49,321 nucleotides of DNA, from assembly GCA_002069785.1 (NCBI GenBank), contig MWCA01000040.1, positions 1 to 49,321 on the forward strand. The letters run 5' to 3'. This document shows, piece by piece, positions 7,347 to 14,903 of this stretch. The translations under genes and the position numbers were made by a program. Below the pieces are notes generated by a model that saw only the letters and a program-made list of their open reading frames with translations, did not search any database and was not told the origin of the DNA. Each line of letters opens with the position of its first letter. The stretch's first letter is position 1. Source of the DNA: Lentisphaerae bacterium ADurb.Bin242. GTDB lineage: Bacteria > Verrucomicrobiota > Lentisphaeria > Victivallales > UBA1829.

Positions 7347-8192
7347 ATGCTTACGCCGTTGTTGGAATTCTCGAAATCGCTGGAGTCCCTGGAAATTTTC
7401 GGCGGGATTCGTTTCTGCTGGCATTTTCTGGACAGTTCCCTGCTTTTGAGCGTGCCCGGCGTTCAGACGGAGCATGACCGGACTCCCTTCTGCAAGAAAC
7501 TGAAGGATGTTCCCGGAATGCACCGTTTGTGTCTGCAAAGCCATCGGAAAACGGCTTTTGCCCGGGCGCTCCGGCTCCGCGAACCGTTTCTTCTGCATTG
7601 CCACTGCGGATGTCTGGAGCTGGCGGTCCCGTGGTTCCCGGAAAACCGTTTTGCCGGGATTCTTTTTGCCGGAACGTTTGCGGATGCTTCCGCGGCAGGA
7701 TATTCCGAATTTCAGAAGGAACGGTCTCTTCTGCCGGTCATGGAAGAGCCCAGGCTCCTGGCATTGGGAAGGTTTCTGGAGGACATGATGGCGCGCCAGC
7801 TTGCCGGACTTCGTTTTCCGGAAAGCGATCCCATGCTGCTGCCGCCCGTTCCGACGGAGGATTCCCGGATTCTTCTGGCGGCGAAATACATGCGGGCGCA
7901 CAGTTCCGAAAAGCTGACCGCTTCGCGGATGGCCGCCCGGGTCGGCTTGAGCCTTTCCCGCTTTCTGCACCTGTTTTCGGAGGAGGCGCGATTCCCGTTC
8001 AGCGACTGGCTTCAACGGCTCCGGGTGTCCTCCGCCCTGCGGCTTGTGGAAGGCTCGGATGTCCCGTTCGGGACCATAGCGGAGGTCTGCGGAATCATCG
8101 ACCAGAGCCGGATGACCTTTCTGTTCCGCCGCTATTTCGGGAAGACGCCGCGCCGGATTCGCGCCGAGGCGCGAATCCGGACGATGCGGTAA
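7347..8192 (+). CDS. AraC-family regulator with PocR-like sensory domain
   Basis: This is a 281-residue transcription factor. The ATG at 7347 is chosen because it has GGGGGGA directly upstream; an upstream TTG at 7269 would place the promoter inside the gene. The N-terminal half matches the PocR ligand-sensing domain: PFCKKLK, then RLCLQSHRK, then LLHCHCGCLELAVPW, a spaced Cys/His pattern, and AGILFAGTF. The C-terminal 100 residues are a double helix-turn-helix AraC domain (LTASRMAARVGLSLSRFLHLF, followed by TIAEVCGIIDQSRMTFLFRRYFG and TPRRIRAEAR). Being divergent from the galactonate-type operon, it probably regulates that operon in response to a sugar acid or related metabolite. PocR itself senses propanediol in Salmonella, so the ligand here is open. 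Confidence 0.88.
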   Translation: MLTPLLEFSKSLESLEIFGGIRFCWHFLDSSLLLSVPGVQTEHDRTPFCKKLKDVPGMHRLCLQSHRKTAFARALRLREPFLLHCHCGCLELAVPWFPENRFAGILFAGTFADASAAGYSEFQKERSLLPVMEEPRLLALGRFLEDMMARQLAGLRFPESDPMLLPPVPTEDSRILLAAKYMRAHSSEKLTASRMAARVGLSLSRFLHLFSEEARFPFSDWLQRLRVSSALRLVEGSDVPFGTIAEVCGIIDQSRMTFLFRRYFGKTPRRIRAEARIRTMR

Positions 8193-8246
8193 GCCCGCTC
8201 CGGCATCCGGGGACGGATAAAATGCCGTTTTCCATGATCCGGCATA

Positions 8247-8275
8247 TTGCAGAAAAGCGAATCTTCGTGTATAGT
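8247..8275 (+). promoter_or_regulatory. Promoter of the alpha/beta hydrolase gene
   Basis: TTGCAG (8247-8252), a 17-base spacer and TATAGT (8270-8275) lie 35 bases before the ATG. Just upstream, ATGCCG (8222-8227) and CGGCAT (8240-8245) form a 6-base inverted repeat that could bind a regulator. Confidence 0.65.
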
Positions 8276-8310
8276 ATTTTTCAAACCTATTTGAAAGGAC
8301 AGCGAGGATC

Positions 8311-9303
8311 ATGAACCAGATTTCAACCCCGGTTTCGGGGCAGTATGCTTTTGAGAGATTCAAATCTTTTTCGAGGTGGAAACGCGCGGCGAAGGGAGCC
8401 CTGACCCGTCTGATCGGGCTGGATGAGCTCCTGGCCCTGGAACGCAAACCGATTGTGCCCGAACCGCTCTGGAAACGGAAAATCGAACTTGGAACGATCG
8501 AAAAAATCGCCTTTGAATCCGAACCGGGCTTCCGGACGTTCGCCTATGTGTGCCTGCCGAAGAAGGCGAAGGCCCCCTGTAAGACGTTCATCTGTTTGCA
8601 GGGACATTCCACCGGAATGCATACCTCCATCGCGGTCGAGTGGAAAGACGAAACGACCCCGAAAGCGATCGAGGGCGACCGCGATTTCGCGATCGGCTGT
8701 CTTCAGCGCGGAATCGCCGCGGTCTGTCTGGAGCAGCGCTGCATGGGAGAACACAGCACCAACGAAAACCGGGAGCCGAGCTGTTTCGTGCCGACGATGA
8801 TCCGTCTTCTCGGACGCCGCACCACGCTGGCGGAACGGATTTACGATGTGGACCGTCTTGTGGATTACCTCTATGCCCGCAAGGATATCGATCGTACGCA
8901 CATCGGACTCATGGGCAACTCCGGCGGAGGCACCACGACCATGTTTGCCGGAGCGCTCCTCGACCGGATCACCCATTCCATGCCGTCGTGCAGTTTTTCT
9001 TCTTTCCGCGACAGCATCGGAGCCATGCAGCACTGTGCCTGCAACTATATCCCCGGGCTCCTTCTTTACGGGGAGACGGCCGACGCCGTCGGGCTGACCG
9101 CTCCCAAACCGGTCGTGGTGGTCAACGGAGTGGAGGATCCCATTTTCCCGATTCGCGCGGCCAACGAACAATTCGAGCGTATGAAGAAAATCTATGCCGC
9201 CGCCGGAGCGCCCGGAAATTGTGTTCACGCCATCGGAAAGGAAGGGCACCGTTTCTATGCGAAGGAAGGCTGGGATGCCATGTCGGAATTCTTCTTGAAG
9301 TGA
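8311..9303 (+). CDS. Alpha/beta hydrolase, acetyl-xylan-esterase/dienelactone-hydrolase-like
   Basis: This 330-residue predicted cytoplasmic hydrolase has no signal peptide. The nucleophile elbow is GNSGGGTTTM (about residues 208-217). The acid is probably Asp in NGVEDPIFPI and the His lies in GKEGHRFYAK. A long helical N-terminal region (about 80 residues, WKRAAKGALTRLIGLDELL) precedes the core, as in the Abhydrolase_7 and acetyl xylan esterase families, where de-esterification of carbohydrates is common. It stands alone between its own promoter and a probable terminator. GCGAGG lies before the ATG. The fold is clear; the ester removed is not known. Confidence 0.85.
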   Translation: MNQISTPVSGQYAFERFKSFSRWKRAAKGALTRLIGLDELLALERKPIVPEPLWKRKIELGTIEKIAFESEPGFRTFAYVCLPKKAKAPCKTFICLQGHSTGMHTSIAVEWKDETTPKAIEGDRDFAIGCLQRGIAAVCLEQRCMGEHSTNENREPSCFVPTMIRLLGRRTTLAERIYDVDRLVDYLYARKDIDRTHIGLMGNSGGGTTTMFAGALLDRITHSMPSCSFSSFRDSIGAMQHCACNYIPGLLLYGETADAVGLTAPKPVVVVNGVEDPIFPIRAANEQFERMKKIYAAAGAPGNCVHAIGKEGHRFYAKEGWDAMSEFFLK

Positions 9304-9329
9304 TCCCTCTCCGGCTTCCGTCACGGTAA

Positions 9330-9377
9330 CATGAAAAAAGAAGGAAGAACCGCTGCGATTCTCCCTTTTTTCGTTTT
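9330..9377. terminator. Possible bidirectional terminator between convergent genes
   Basis: An A-run with GAAGGAAGAA, a short loop, then TTCTCCC and a T-run form an imperfect hairpin with A/T tracts on both sides. It lies between the stop codons of the hydrolase (plus) and the isomerase-like gene (minus). The stem is imperfect, so the call is tentative. Confidence 0.45.
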
Positions 9378-9388
9378 TCCGGAAACGG

Positions 9389-10207
9389 TTACTGGAGGAA
9401 GTGTTTCATCCTCCGGAAATTGGATTCGATCGCCGCGATCCAGTCTGGTGTCGGGACTTCATAATTGAGCTTGACTTCGTAGTTGAAGGGACCCGTGTAG
9501 CCGATGTCGCGAAGGGCTTCCAGGAAGGCTTTCCAGTCGATGACGCCCATGCCGGGCAGCCAGTGCCGCTCGTCGATCCCGTCGTAATCGGAAATGTGAA
9601 GGGCGATGAGCTTCGGACCCAGGTCGCGGACGATGGCCGGGAGGGTGCGGAACTGTCCCATCAGATGATTGACGTCGAGACAGCACCCGAAGGTATCGGA
9701 AAAACCGTCGAGCATCTTGCGGAGGTCGGCAACCATGTTTCCCATGCACTGGCGCGGAAGCAGTTCCAGGGCGAGGCGCATCTTCCTCTCTTGGATTTCC
9801 GCCTCCACTTCCGCCATGCTTTTCCGCAGCTGTGCGATATGTTCGGGGCGGAGACTCTGGTCGACGGGCTCCGTGCTGGGATGAAGAATCAGTATTTCGG
9901 AACCGAAGAACTCGGCTTCCTTCAACAGCGCGCGGAAACGCGACAGCGCACGGATGCGGATGGTTTCGTCCGGATCGGAAAGGTCGTCCGGCTTGGTAAA
10001 GGGAATATGATAGGAAATGGCTTTTTTTCCGGTCTCGGCAAGCATCTTTTTGAATGCTTCCCGGACTGCCCGGTCGTAGTCGCTGACGAAATTGACCGGA
10101 TTGAGTTCAAATGTGCGGATGCCCGAGTTCCGCAGAATTTGAATCTGCGAATGGTTCAGCCCGCCGGTAAGGGAAGTGATGGAAACACCGAGTCCTGAAT
10201 CAAACAT
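9389..10207 (-). CDS. Sugar phosphate isomerase/epimerase-like TIM-barrel protein
   Basis: This 272-residue protein of the xylose-isomerase-like/AP-endonuclease-2 superfamily is probably cytoplasmic. Typical strand ends carry candidate metal ligands: ILILHPSTEPV, RLALELLPRQCMGN, GCCLDVNHLMG, LIALHISDYDG with RHWLPGMGVIDWKAF, and FNYEVKL. These Glu, Asp and His residues match the divalent-metal site used by sugar epimerases and hydroxypyruvate isomerases. AAGGA lies about ten bases before the ATG. It is preceded by the small exported protein gene, but a terminator at 10282-10318 separates them, so it probably has its own promoter. The substrate is unknown. Confidence 0.85.
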   Translation of the reverse strand: MFDSGLGVSITSLTGGLNHSQIQILRNSGIRTFELNPVNFVSDYDRAVREAFKKMLAETGKKAISYHIPFTKPDDLSDPDETIRIRALSRFRALLKEAEFFGSEILILHPSTEPVDQSLRPEHIAQLRKSMAEVEAEIQERKMRLALELLPRQCMGNMVADLRKMLDGFSDTFGCCLDVNHLMGQFRTLPAIVRDLGPKLIALHISDYDGIDERHWLPGMGVIDWKAFLEALRDIGYTGPFNYEVKLNYEVPTPDWIAAIESNFRRMKHFLQ

Positions 10208-10281
10208 GGGAAGAATTCCTTTCCGTAAAAAATAGGTTGGGAAAAAATACTCCGTTCCGCGGGAAAGTCAAGATGACCGGC

Positions 10282-10318
10282 AAAAAAAGACGGCGCCGGA
10301 TTTTTTTCCGGCCCCGCC
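10282..10318 (-). terminator. Terminator after the small exported protein gene
   Basis: A 12-base stem (10289-10300 with 10307-10318, one mismatch and one wobble) around a short T-rich loop is followed on the minus strand by seven T (plus-strand A-run 10282-10288). It lies about 22 bases past the stop of the 10340-11143 gene. Confidence 0.8.
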
Positions 10319-10339
10319 TTTTCAATGTCTGTCAGACTC

Positions 10340-11143
10340 TTACTTGATGGTAATGGAAATATCTTTGAACTGGAGGTCCGCCGGCTTGTTGTTCCAGTTG
10401 GCAAGGATGACAAGTTTGGCCTTGGCTGTGGATTTCGGCCAGACGTTGTTGGCCCAGCCGGACTTTGCCATTCCCTTGATGGAGCCGGTCATGACTTTCC
10501 AGTTGTTGTCCGTATAGAGGTTGCCGCCCGTATAAAGATATCCGCCGCCGGCATGGACGCGAAGCGCGGTCCCGGCTTTGAAATCCGCCGGAACGGTGTT
10601 CTTGAGGGTGACTTCAAAGCCATTCTCTTTCTTTTCGATTTTGGCGATTCCGATTCCGACGAAATTGTAGTTCGGCAGATCGGAGAGGTCCGCTTTCGCG
10701 TCGGCGCAAATATAATGATAATCGATGGGCTTCCATTTGGAGGCGTCTTTCACCAGAATGGTTTTGGAGCCTTTTTTCGCATCGGCGGCAAGAACGGTTT
10801 CCGTTCCGGCGACCAGGTTCACATGGGGCGGAGAGATCGTGCGTCCGTTTTTATCCATCACCGTGAAGCCGAAAAGGACCCAGCAGTTGTCCTTGGCGCT
10901 CTTATCCTTGAGATTGTCCCTGGCGGACAGCTTGATGGTGTAGGTTTTGTCCGGGTCCACGTCGAACGTCTTTTCGGAAGTGAACAGGACTTGCTTCGAG
11001 GTGGTGAGGATTCCGTCCTTTTCGATGATCGCGGGATTCTTCTGCCAGTCCGCGGCTTTGTTCAATTCGATGGTTTGGGCGGCGAGTGTTCCGGCTGCGA
11101 GCATGACAGCCGAACCGATCATGACCTTGAGACTTGTGTTCAT
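10340..11143 (-). CDS. Exported protein of unknown function
   Basis: I do not recognise this family. It has 267 residues from the ATG at 11143, which has AGGGATG at good spacing; a second in-frame ATG two codons earlier (11149) is possible. The start is a clear Sec signal peptide (SLKVMIGSAVMLAAGTLAAQ) with cleavage probably after LAA. The mature part is rich in beta-strand-like segments, Thr, Lys and aromatic residues (KTYTIKLSARDN, GGGYLYTGGNLYTDNNW, PADLQFKDISITIK). This resembles a carbohydrate-binding jelly-roll module, but no binding residues can be named. It has its own promoter and terminator and stands alone. A secreted or periplasmic sugar-binding role is a guess only. Confidence 0.8.
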   Translation of the reverse strand: MNTSLKVMIGSAVMLAAGTLAAQTIELNKAADWQKNPAIIEKDGILTTSKQVLFTSEKTFDVDPDKTYTIKLSARDNLKDKSAKDNCWVLFGFTVMDKNGRTISPPHVNLVAGTETVLAADAKKGSKTILVKDASKWKPIDYHYICADAKADLSDLPNYNFVGIGIAKIEKKENGFEVTLKNTVPADFKAGTALRVHAGGGYLYTGGNLYTDNNWKVMTGSIKGMAKSGWANNVWPKSTAKAKLVILANWNNKPADLQFKDISITIK

Positions 11144-11189
11144 TTTCATCCCTTTTTTTTATTTAGGTTAACAGGAGGTTTACGATGTC

Positions 11190-11217
11190 ATAATACAGCC
11201 TTGTTTTATTTTTTCAA
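11190..11217 (-). promoter_or_regulatory. Promoter of the exported protein gene
   Basis: On the minus strand TTGAAA (11212-11217), a 16-base spacer and TATTAT (11190-11195) predict a start near 11183 and a leader of about 40 bases. The leader contains ACCTCCT, an anti-Shine-Dalgarno-like heptamer. Confidence 0.7.
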
Positions 11218-11314
11218 GCCGTTTTGCGAAATAACCGGGAAAAATGCCGGAAGAAATATTGAAAATGAATGTAAAAAAAACGGAAACGGATCATCTCATT
11301 GAGCCGCAAGAATA

Positions 11315-12619
11315 TTATTTCCCGCTCTCTGCCTTGCCGGACGCGGCAATCCTGAAGTAGTCCGGAAGTTCGCTTTTCGTGAACTCCCGGCAGAGCGAGC
11401 AACTGTCTTCCGGTTTCAGCGGATAGCTTCCGGAAACCCTGCTCCGTTCATTGATCTTTTTATAATACGTCCGTACAATGCATTCCCGGCGCGGGCCGCC
11501 GAGGGCTTCATTCATCCGCAGCCAGATTTTTTCGAGCGGTTCCTCCGTGATGTTCCCGAAACTCATGGGCGTGAAATCGCAGGGGCAGACCGCTCCCGAA
11601 CTGTCGATGTAAAGGTGCTGGGTGCCCCCGGAACAACCGAAGAATTCCGGGCTTTCGATCTGGTTGAAGGCGCAGACTTTCGGGTGGAGCCCTCGTCGGT
11701 TGGTCTCCGTGTGGAACGCGCGCAGTTTTGCAATCTCCGCCGGGGAAAGAAAAGTCGCGTCGGGTGCGTCGCGCAGCATTCCGCACGGCATGGCTTCCAC
11801 GATCCGCAGTTCGTGAACTCCCCATTCCGAGGCGAGTTCATGAAGCTCCCTGAACCGTTCCCGATCCGCGAATTCCGGCGTGGCGACGGCTCCCAGCATT
11901 GTGTAGAAACCATTCCGCAGCGAGACTTGAACCGCGTCCCGGACCCATTCAAACGCGCCGGCATGATTCCTGAAACGGTTGAACTCGTCCGGATTCGCAC
12001 GGTCCAGGCTGAAACAGACAGCCCACAGCCCGGCTTCCCTGAAACGGTTCGCCGCCTCCTCGTCGAAGCCGCGTCCGGTGGTGAACAGAATCGCGGCCGC
12101 CCCGCCCGAGGATGCCTGACGGATCAGTTCCGGCAGGTCCTCCCGCAGAATCGGGTCTCCTCCCGTGAACCCGATGATGGCGCAATGAAGGTCCAGCAGC
12201 TGCCGGATTGCGGAACGCCACGTGTCCGAGTTCAGTTCAGCGCTCTTCCTCTTCCGGGCGCTGCAATGCGGACACTCGAACGTGCAGCGCGCCGTGACCG
12301 ACAGAAAAGCCGAAACGGGATTCAGGCGGCGTCCGCTCAGGAGCGCCTCGAATATCCGGTCGAACGCGCGCGAAGGGAAGGGAGGCATAAACGAATTCAG
12401 GACCCACTGTCCGTTATGGCGCGTAAGATTTTCTCCGGAAAGCCATTCCCGCGCGAACCGGAAGGTGGAAAGGCCCGGTTTCGACTTCGCGAATTCCTTC
12501 TCCACCGCTTCCGGCACCCGGCGTTTGCCGCGCTTGCGCAATTCGGCCAGCACGGAAAGCGGGACTTCCGTGATGCGGCGGTCGCAGAGAATCCATAAAA
12601 GTTTGAACAGCCGTATCAT
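11315..12619 (-). CDS. Radical SAM protein with SPASM-like C-terminal Cys region
   Basis: This is a 434-residue cytoplasmic iron-sulfur enzyme. The ATG at 12619 is chosen because it overlaps the methyltransferase stop by four bases; the longer open frame upstream is only the methyltransferase read in another frame. After about 110 residues that look helical comes the radical SAM motif CTFECPHC (CxxxCxxC), then GFTGGDPILREDLPEL (the GGE-type motif as GGD), then VCFSLD. The C-terminal part has CSGG, VCPCDF, a Cys in RRECIV and CSLCREF, resembling a SPASM/twitch auxiliary cluster domain used for peptide or small-molecule modification. It is last in the six-gene operon with a methyltransferase and a tiny lipoprotein. 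The substrate is unknown. Confidence 0.87.
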   Translation of the reverse strand: MIRLFKLLWILCDRRITEVPLSVLAELRKRGKRRVPEAVEKEFAKSKPGLSTFRFAREWLSGENLTRHNGQWVLNSFMPPFPSRAFDRIFEALLSGRRLNPVSAFLSVTARCTFECPHCSARKRKSAELNSDTWRSAIRQLLDLHCAIIGFTGGDPILREDLPELIRQASSGGAAAILFTTGRGFDEEAANRFREAGLWAVCFSLDRANPDEFNRFRNHAGAFEWVRDAVQVSLRNGFYTMLGAVATPEFADRERFRELHELASEWGVHELRIVEAMPCGMLRDAPDATFLSPAEIAKLRAFHTETNRRGLHPKVCAFNQIESPEFFGCSGGTQHLYIDSSGAVCPCDFTPMSFGNITEEPLEKIWLRMNEALGGPRRECIVRTYYKKINERSRVSGSYPLKPEDSCSLCREFTKSELPDYFRIAASGKAESGK

Positions 12620-13476
12620 AACTTGATGCCTTTCGCCATGACATAGCGGTGGGCGAGGGGGAGTCCGGAGTTCCGTACTTCTCCGGTGAAATACGCTGCG
12701 ACTTCCGGATCGGAGGCGAGCGGGAGAATCCGGTCGAACCCCGCAAGAATTCCGGTTGAAAGCAGCCATTCCGCCAAAGGGACGTCTTCCGGCGGCGTCA
12801 CCCCAATTCGACCCTCCTCGAAAAAGTCCATCCGGAACCAGTTCTTTTCCAGAAGGCGGTGCAGAAATCCGGCGTCCGGCGGAAAGTGATGGAAAATGGC
12901 TCCGAGGGTCCGTTCCGGATACCGGGCAAGCGTCCGGCGGTAGGCATGGAAAACGGGCGCAAGCGTGGTGGCGAGATTGGTCACGAAAAGAAGGATTCCT
13001 CCGGGCGTGAGTACCCGGCGGACTTCCCGGAAAAGTTTCGTTGGATGGCTGTATCCGAGCGCCCACGCGGAGACGATCAGATCGACCGATTCCGCCGGAA
13101 CGCGCCGCAGATATTCAAGCATGTCGGCACACTCGAAACGGCTCCGGGAACAGATCTTCACCGCTTCGTTCAACATGCCGCGGGAGATGTCCACCGCTGT
13201 AATGCGGGCGTCGGGACAGTGTTCCTCCAGAAAAGCCGTGGTGTGTCCGCTGCCGCACCCGAGATCGAGCAGAACCGAATCCGGCCCCGTCTTCGGCAGC
13301 AGCGCCAGCATCCGGTCCGTGACCGGGGCCAGATGGGTGAGCCACGACGCGTTGTAGCGCGACGAAAGCGCATCGTAGGACAATGAAAAGTCCTCCGGAC
13401 GGAGCACCCGTCCGCGCAGAAGATGACGCAGCATGTGCCCGTTCAGGCGCAGGCAGTCGATGTATTTTCCGGGCAT
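12616..13476 (-). CDS. Class I SAM-dependent methyltransferase
   Basis: This is a 286-residue Rossmann-fold methyltransferase. The SAM-binding motif I is VLLDLGCGSGHT (about residues 68-79), with the acidic end of strand 2 in ITAVDIS, motif II-like FECADMLEYL, and VDLIVSAWALGY followed by VLTPGGILLF. This is the UbiE/BioC-like arrangement. The C-terminal 120 residues (HFPPDAGFLHRLLEKNWFRM) probably form the substrate cap. It is translated in a chain: three bases separate its ATG from the tiny lipoprotein stop, and its own stop overlaps the radical SAM start (ATGA). Such pairing suggests both enzymes act on one substrate. Small molecules, lipids and peptides are all possible. Confidence 0.88.
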   Translation of the reverse strand: MPGKYIDCLRLNGHMLRHLLRGRVLRPEDFSLSYDALSSRYNASWLTHLAPVTDRMLALLPKTGPDSVLLDLGCGSGHTTAFLEEHCPDARITAVDISRGMLNEAVKICSRSRFECADMLEYLRRVPAESVDLIVSAWALGYSHPTKLFREVRRVLTPGGILLFVTNLATTLAPVFHAYRRTLARYPERTLGAIFHHFPPDAGFLHRLLEKNWFRMDFFEEGRIGVTPPEDVPLAEWLLSTGILAGFDRILPLASDPEVAAYFTGEVRNSGLPLAHRYVMAKGIKL

Positions 13477-13479
13477 GGC

Positions 13480-13554
13480 TCAGACCGGACCGCAGCCGGA
13501 AAGAAGGATTGCCGCCATGAATCCGGTCGTCATCAGAATCATTTTCCAGTTCAT
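13480..13554 (-). CDS. 24-residue lipoprotein
   Basis: This tiny gene starts in an ATGA overlap with the stop of the upstream membrane-protein gene and ends three bases before the methyltransferase ATG. It reads MNWKMILMTTGFMAAI, then a lipobox LLSGC, then GPV and stop. The start has one Lys, then a hydrophobic stretch, then L-S-G-C, the pattern cut by lipoprotein signal peptidase after lipidation. The mature product would be only the lipidated tetrapeptide Cys-Gly-Pro-Val. The Shine-Dalgarno (GGAGGGAA) is supplied by the last codons of the upstream gene. It could be an entericidin-like lipoprotein, a peptide precursor for the downstream enzymes, or a coupling ORF. Expression is not shown. 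Confidence 0.7.
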   Translation of the reverse strand: MNWKMILMTTGFMAAILLSGCGPV

Positions 13555-14903
13555 TTCTTTTCCCTCCATTGCATGGGTGAGTTGTCGTTGTAACTTCCGA
13601 AGTGATCGTAAATATAAACTTTGTCCGTTCCGGATTCAAACACGAAAAGAATCCGGGTGGGAAGTGCGAGAAACTGATGTCGCCGGCAGACATAAAAAAT
13701 ATGTTTGAATCCCGGTGAATAAGTCGTTGCGACAGGGTGGTATTGAGTGGAAAAACGGCTGAAAAAAGGTTTGGCCGAATAAATTTTTTTCGGCTCCGAG
13801 TCTCCCTTTTTCAGGAAAAATTCGTTGTCCTTGCAATAAAACACCGCGTCCGTGCCCGGAACGATGTCGACGCCCTGTGCTTTGAAGGAATGCACGGTCG
13901 GCGGAGCGTTCCCGTGAAAAGTCAGTTCATTCCAGACAGAATCACTGACAGGGAAAACATACCGGTTCCGATCCCAGAATCCTCTTTCATGCACGGACTC
14001 CGCCGTATATATTTTTTTCCCTTTATACAGAAATATCGCCTGGGTGTAGCCATCTCTGCCACGCTGAATCGTGATCTGCCCGTCCGGAGATACCTTGTCG
14101 TTTTTCTCCACCTGAAATTTGACTTCTTCCGGTTTCTTTCCAGGAGTGAAACTCAATGCCGATTTATAGCTTTCCAGCTGCCCGGAGAGTTCTCTGATTG
14201 CGGAGAGATCCGAATAATGAGCCATCATGAACATTCGCTCCTGCTCATAGCCGATCACGCCGTTGGAAAAGATGGAAAAAAAACCGCCGAATCCGAAAAG
14301 GAGGCAGCAAATGATCCGGAAGCCGCTGGAAGCGAATCCGTTTTTCCCGTTGGACGGAGGACGCGGCAGGGGATTCAGCCGGGTGAACAGCACGGTCAGG
14401 AAGAAAGCCATCGTCAGTGCGTTGAGGATGGAGGCCAGACATACGGTGATAAAAGTCTCAGCAGAATCGAGAATGGGAATTTGATGGAAAATATACCCGG
14501 CCATTCCCGCCGGCGTCAGATAAATGAACAGAAAACTCCAGTGGAAGCTGTAGCGGACATACAGCAGATAGACGCCGTAAAAAAGAATCAGATACACTCC
14601 TCCGGACAGCAGATAATGAACCGGACAAGTCCGGGTAATGATCGATGTCGCCAGAGGGAAGGCCAGCGCACAGGCGATCACACCGGCGACAAACGCGCCG
14701 CCGAGGACAAGAAGCGTTTTATATTTCCGGTCGGATTGAAGCAGCCTGTTCGCAACCGGAAGAAATAGTACGATGCACCCGAAGAACAAGAGCGTACGAA
14801 AGAAGGCGAGCCACGAAACCGCGCCGAAAGAGGCCAGCCCCGCAAAAATCGGAGTCAGGATTGCAATCCCGAAGTATCCGGCTGGAATGTGCGGAAGTTT
14901 CAT
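13551..14903 (-). CDS. Seven-TM membrane protein with C-terminal domain, paralogue 3
   Basis: I do not recognise the family. It has 450 residues from the ATG at 14903, which overlaps the previous stop (ATGA). Shared with the two neighbours are about seven hydrophobic segments in the first 220 residues, a conserved core (GGAFVAGVIACALAFPLAT), HYLLSGGVYLILFYGVYLL, and FTRLNP before the last membrane segment. A C-terminal domain of about 220 residues follows: AIRELSGQLES, VSPDGQITIQRG, LTFHGNAPP, KIYSAKPFFSRF, FVFESGTDKVYIYDHFG, ending MQWREKK. With N inside and seven segments, this domain would be outside the cytoplasm. SPDG and regular beta-like blocks hint at a propeller-type fold. It is third in the operon. 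Confidence 0.87.
   Translation of the reverse strand: MKLPHIPAGYFGIAILTPIFAGLASFGAVSWLAFFRTLLFFGCIVLFLPVANRLLQSDRKYKTLLVLGGAFVAGVIACALAFPLATSIITRTCPVHYLLSGGVYLILFYGVYLLYVRYSFHWSFLFIYLTPAGMAGYIFHQIPILDSAETFITVCLASILNALTMAFFLTVLFTRLNPLPRPPSNGKNGFASSGFRIICCLLFGFGGFFSIFSNGVIGYEQERMFMMAHYSDLSAIRELSGQLESYKSALSFTPGKKPEEVKFQVEKNDKVSPDGQITIQRGRDGYTQAIFLYKGKKIYTAESVHERGFWDRNRYVFPVSDSVWNELTFHGNAPPTVHSFKAQGVDIVPGTDAVFYCKDNEFFLKKGDSEPKKIYSAKPFFSRFSTQYHPVATTYSPGFKHIFYVCRRHQFLALPTRILFVFESGTDKVYIYDHFGSYNDNSPMQWREKK

Noticed and set aside
11143..11185. ACCTCCT in the leader of the exported protein gene, like the 16S anti-Shine-Dalgarno
   Set aside because: It could in principle pair with the following AGGG, but the match is three to four bases only, and no conserved stem is visible. 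Kept only as a remark in the promoter entry.
11225..11300. Terminator for the radical SAM operon
   Set aside because: There is a T-run on the minus strand (plus A-run about 11275-11281), but I could not find a convincing stem in front of it.
12619..13066. N-terminal extension of the radical SAM frame
   Set aside because: The extra 149 codons are the methyltransferase gene in another frame; the ATGA overlap at 12616-12619 gives the real start.
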